From contig QHTY01000035.1 of NCBI GenBank assembly GCA_003220985.1, positions 1,374-7,425 of the forward strand: a stretch of 6,052 bases of DNA, read 5' to 3'. The notes beneath the pieces are model-generated. The model worked only from the letters and a program-made list of their open reading frames with translations. It was not told where the DNA came from and searched no databases. Below, piece after piece: positions 4,544 through 6,052 of this stretch. Numbering within the stretch: position 1 is the first letter of the stretch; every line of letters begins with the position of its first letter. The DNA comes from Gemmatimonadota bacterium (GTDB lineage: Bacteria; Gemmatimonadota; Gemmatimonadetes; Gemmatimonadales; GWC2-71-9). Position numbers and translations under genes: made by a program.

Positions 4544-6052
4544 TACTCCTCGAGGGCGCGCTTCTCGCTCCGGGCCAGCTTGCGGCGTTCGGTCGCGCCC
4601 AGGAGGCGTTTGCGAAGCCGCACCGACGACGGCGTCACCTCGATCAGCTCGTCGTCCTCGATGTACTCCAAGGCCAGTTCCAAGGTCATCTGGCGTGGCG
4701 GCTCCAAGATAATCATCTCGTCCGCCGCGGTAGTGCGCATGTTGGTCAACTTCTTTTCCTTGGTGGCATTTACGTCGAGATCACCCGGGCGGACGTGCTC
4801 CGCGATGATCATCCCCTCATAGACCGGATCTCCCGGCTGTACGAACATCGTACCGCGCTCCTGAAGATTGAAGAGGGCGTACGCCACCACCACCCCCTCC
4901 CGGTCCGCTACCATCACCCCCCGGTTCCGCCCCGACAGCGGACCGGCCCACAAATCATACTCGAAGAAGCGGTGGTGGATGATCCCCGTCCCCCGCGTAT
5001 CCGTCAAGAATTCCGAGCGGTACCCCAGCAGCCCACGGGCCGGGATCTTGAACCGCATCCGCACCATCCCCAACCCGGGATTCTTCATATCGAGCATGGT
5101 CGCGCGGCGCGGTCCCAGCTTCTCCATCACCACGCCGACATACCCCTCCGGGCAGTCAATCATCAACTCTTCGTACGGCTCGAGCCGCTCGCCGTCCGGC
5201 CCCTCGCGCGGGATGATCCGTGGCCGGCTGACCTGGAATTCGTAACCCTCGCGCCGCATCGTCTCCATCAGGATGCCCAGATGCAGCTCCCCACGCCCCG
5301 ATACAGTGAAGGCGTATGGTGTGTCCGTGTCCTCCACGCGCAGCGCGACGTTGCGCTCCAGCTCGCGATACAGCCGCTCGCGCAGCTGCCGGCCGGTCAC
5401 GTACTTGCCCTCGCGCCCGGCCAAGGGCGAATTGTTGACCAGCACGTCGACCGAGATGGTCGGCTCCTCGACCGCGATGCCCGCCAGCCGGTCGAGATGA
5501 TCAGGCGCGGTCACGGTTTTCCCAATTTCGACACCGGCAAGCCCGGCAATGGCGACGATCTCGCCCGCCGCAGCCGTCTCGAGCTCCGCACGCTCAAGAC
5601 CCTCGAATGCAAAAAGCTTCACCACGCGCGCCTGCTCGAACTTGCCGTCGCCCACAGGACCCGGTTCGCCGATCGGCAGTAACGCGACGGTGTCACCCAC
5701 GTGGATACGGCCGCGCTCGATCCGCCCTATGCCGATCCGTCCCAGATAGGACGAATAGTCGAGCGTTGAGATCAGCATCTGGAAAGGTCCGTCCGGATTT
5801 GCCTTCGGTGCGGGGATCGTGTCCAGAATCGTCTCGAACAGCGCCTTCAGATCCTTCCCTGCTTTCTTCAGATCGAGCGTCGCGGTCCCCGCCCGGCTGG
5901 ATGTATAAAGGAAAGGGCAGTTGAACTGCTCAGGCGACGCCTCCAGGTCCATCAGCAGCTCCAGCACCTCGTCGTGCACCCGCAGTGGCTCCGCATCAGG
6001 CCGGTCAATCTTGTTGACCAGTACGATCGGCTTGAGTCCGAGCGCCAGCGCC
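4543..6052 (-). CDS. typA: translational GTPase TypA/BipA, N-terminus outside the window
   Basis: The frame runs off the window edge; 502 residues are visible. The GTG at 5979 is internal, since the frame continues upstream through PIVLVNKIDRPDAEP, the GTPase G4 motif NKID (visible residues 12-15). A G5-type TSSRA follows at 50-54. Next come the EF-Tu-like beta-barrel (GPFQMLISTLDYSSYLGRIG, from about 88), the elongation-factor G domain III/V-like parts (SGRGELHLGILMETMRREGY, about 251-270), and the TypA-specific C-terminal domain (KEKKLTNMR at 431-439, then DELIEVTPSSVRLRKRLL at 467-484). About 115 N-terminal residues with the P-loop and switch regions are missing, consistent with a family length near 610. 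By family it binds the 70S ribosome near the A site, and acts in ribosome assembly and stress or cold adaptation. The key C-terminal positions look intact. It is the upstream neighbour of the acidic protein gene. Confidence 0.96.
   Translation of the reverse strand, partial: ALALGLKPIVLVNKIDRPDAEPLRVHDEVLELLMDLEASPEQFNCPFLYTSSRAGTATLDLKKAGKDLKALFETILDTIPAPKANPDGPFQMLISTLDYSSYLGRIGIGRIERGRIHVGDTVALLPIGEPGPVGDGKFEQARVVKLFAFEGLERAELETAAAGEIVAIAGLAGVEIGKTVTAPDHLDRLAGIAVEEPTISVDVLVNNSPLAGREGKYVTGRQLRERLYRELERNVALRVEDTDTPYAFTVSGRGELHLGILMETMRREGYEFQVSRPRIIPREGPDGERLEPYEELMIDCPEGYVGVVMEKLGPRRATMLDMKNPGLGMVRMRFKIPARGLLGYRSEFLTDTRGTGIIHHRFFEYDLWAGPLSGRNRGVMVADREGVVVAYALFNLQERGTMFVQPGDPVYEGMIIAEHVRPGDLDVNATKEKKLTNMRTTAADEMIILEPPRQMTLELALEYIEDDELIEVTPSSVRLRKRLLGATERRKLARSEKRALEE

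Noticed and set aside
4795..5682. Long plus-strand ORF opposite typA
   Set aside because: It is a GC-rich antisense shadow of a highly conserved gene; its His/Arg/Pro-rich product shows no domain.

Overview
The window is a GC-rich (about 65%) bacterial chromosomal segment. The mix of genes suggests an environmental Gram-negative bacterium: a DUF5916-type outer-membrane barrel protein, a compact minor-pilin operon, and typA. Gemmatimonadota or a neighbouring phylum is my best guess. It rests on protein-family character recalled from memory, so treat the phylum as tentative.

Layout. Positions 1-519 (+) hold the C-terminal end of a DUF5916-type protein. A very short ORF with a lipoprotein signal sequence (504-626, +) overlaps its end. 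A perfect 12-bp inverted repeat (618-652) separates these from four tightly packed minus-strand genes at 3648-697. These encode type IV pilus / type II secretion minor pilins in the order GspH/FimT-like, PilV-like, PilW/PulJ-like and PilX-like. Junctions are 2 nt apart, a 7-nt overlap and 11 nt apart, so they should be one transcript. The leader upstream of the first pilin is rich in inverted repeats. A locally AT-rich divergent control region (about 3811-3871) then leads to a small Cro/C1-type helix-turn-helix regulator on the plus strand (3885-4160).

Past the regulator is a long imperfect hairpin (4166-4229, 22 of 25 pairs) at a convergent gene end. The minus strand then carries an extremely acidic 81-residue protein (4236-4481) and, 61 nt upstream of it, typA (4543 to the window edge), a ribosome-associated translational GTPase whose N-terminal third of the GTPase domain lies outside the window.

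How the parts may work together. The four minor pilins would form the priming or tip complex of a type IV pilus or pseudopilus. The regulator shares a divergent promoter region with them and is the obvious candidate to control them, though nothing shows binding directly. The acidic protein probably shares a transcript with typA. The least ordinary signals are between the genes: G-quadruplex-type G-run tracts that begin inside the stop codons of both typA and the acidic gene, a competing long hairpin, and a symmetric divergent promoter. I see no CRISPR array, complete insertion sequence, tRNA or rRNA, and no clear new multi-gene system.
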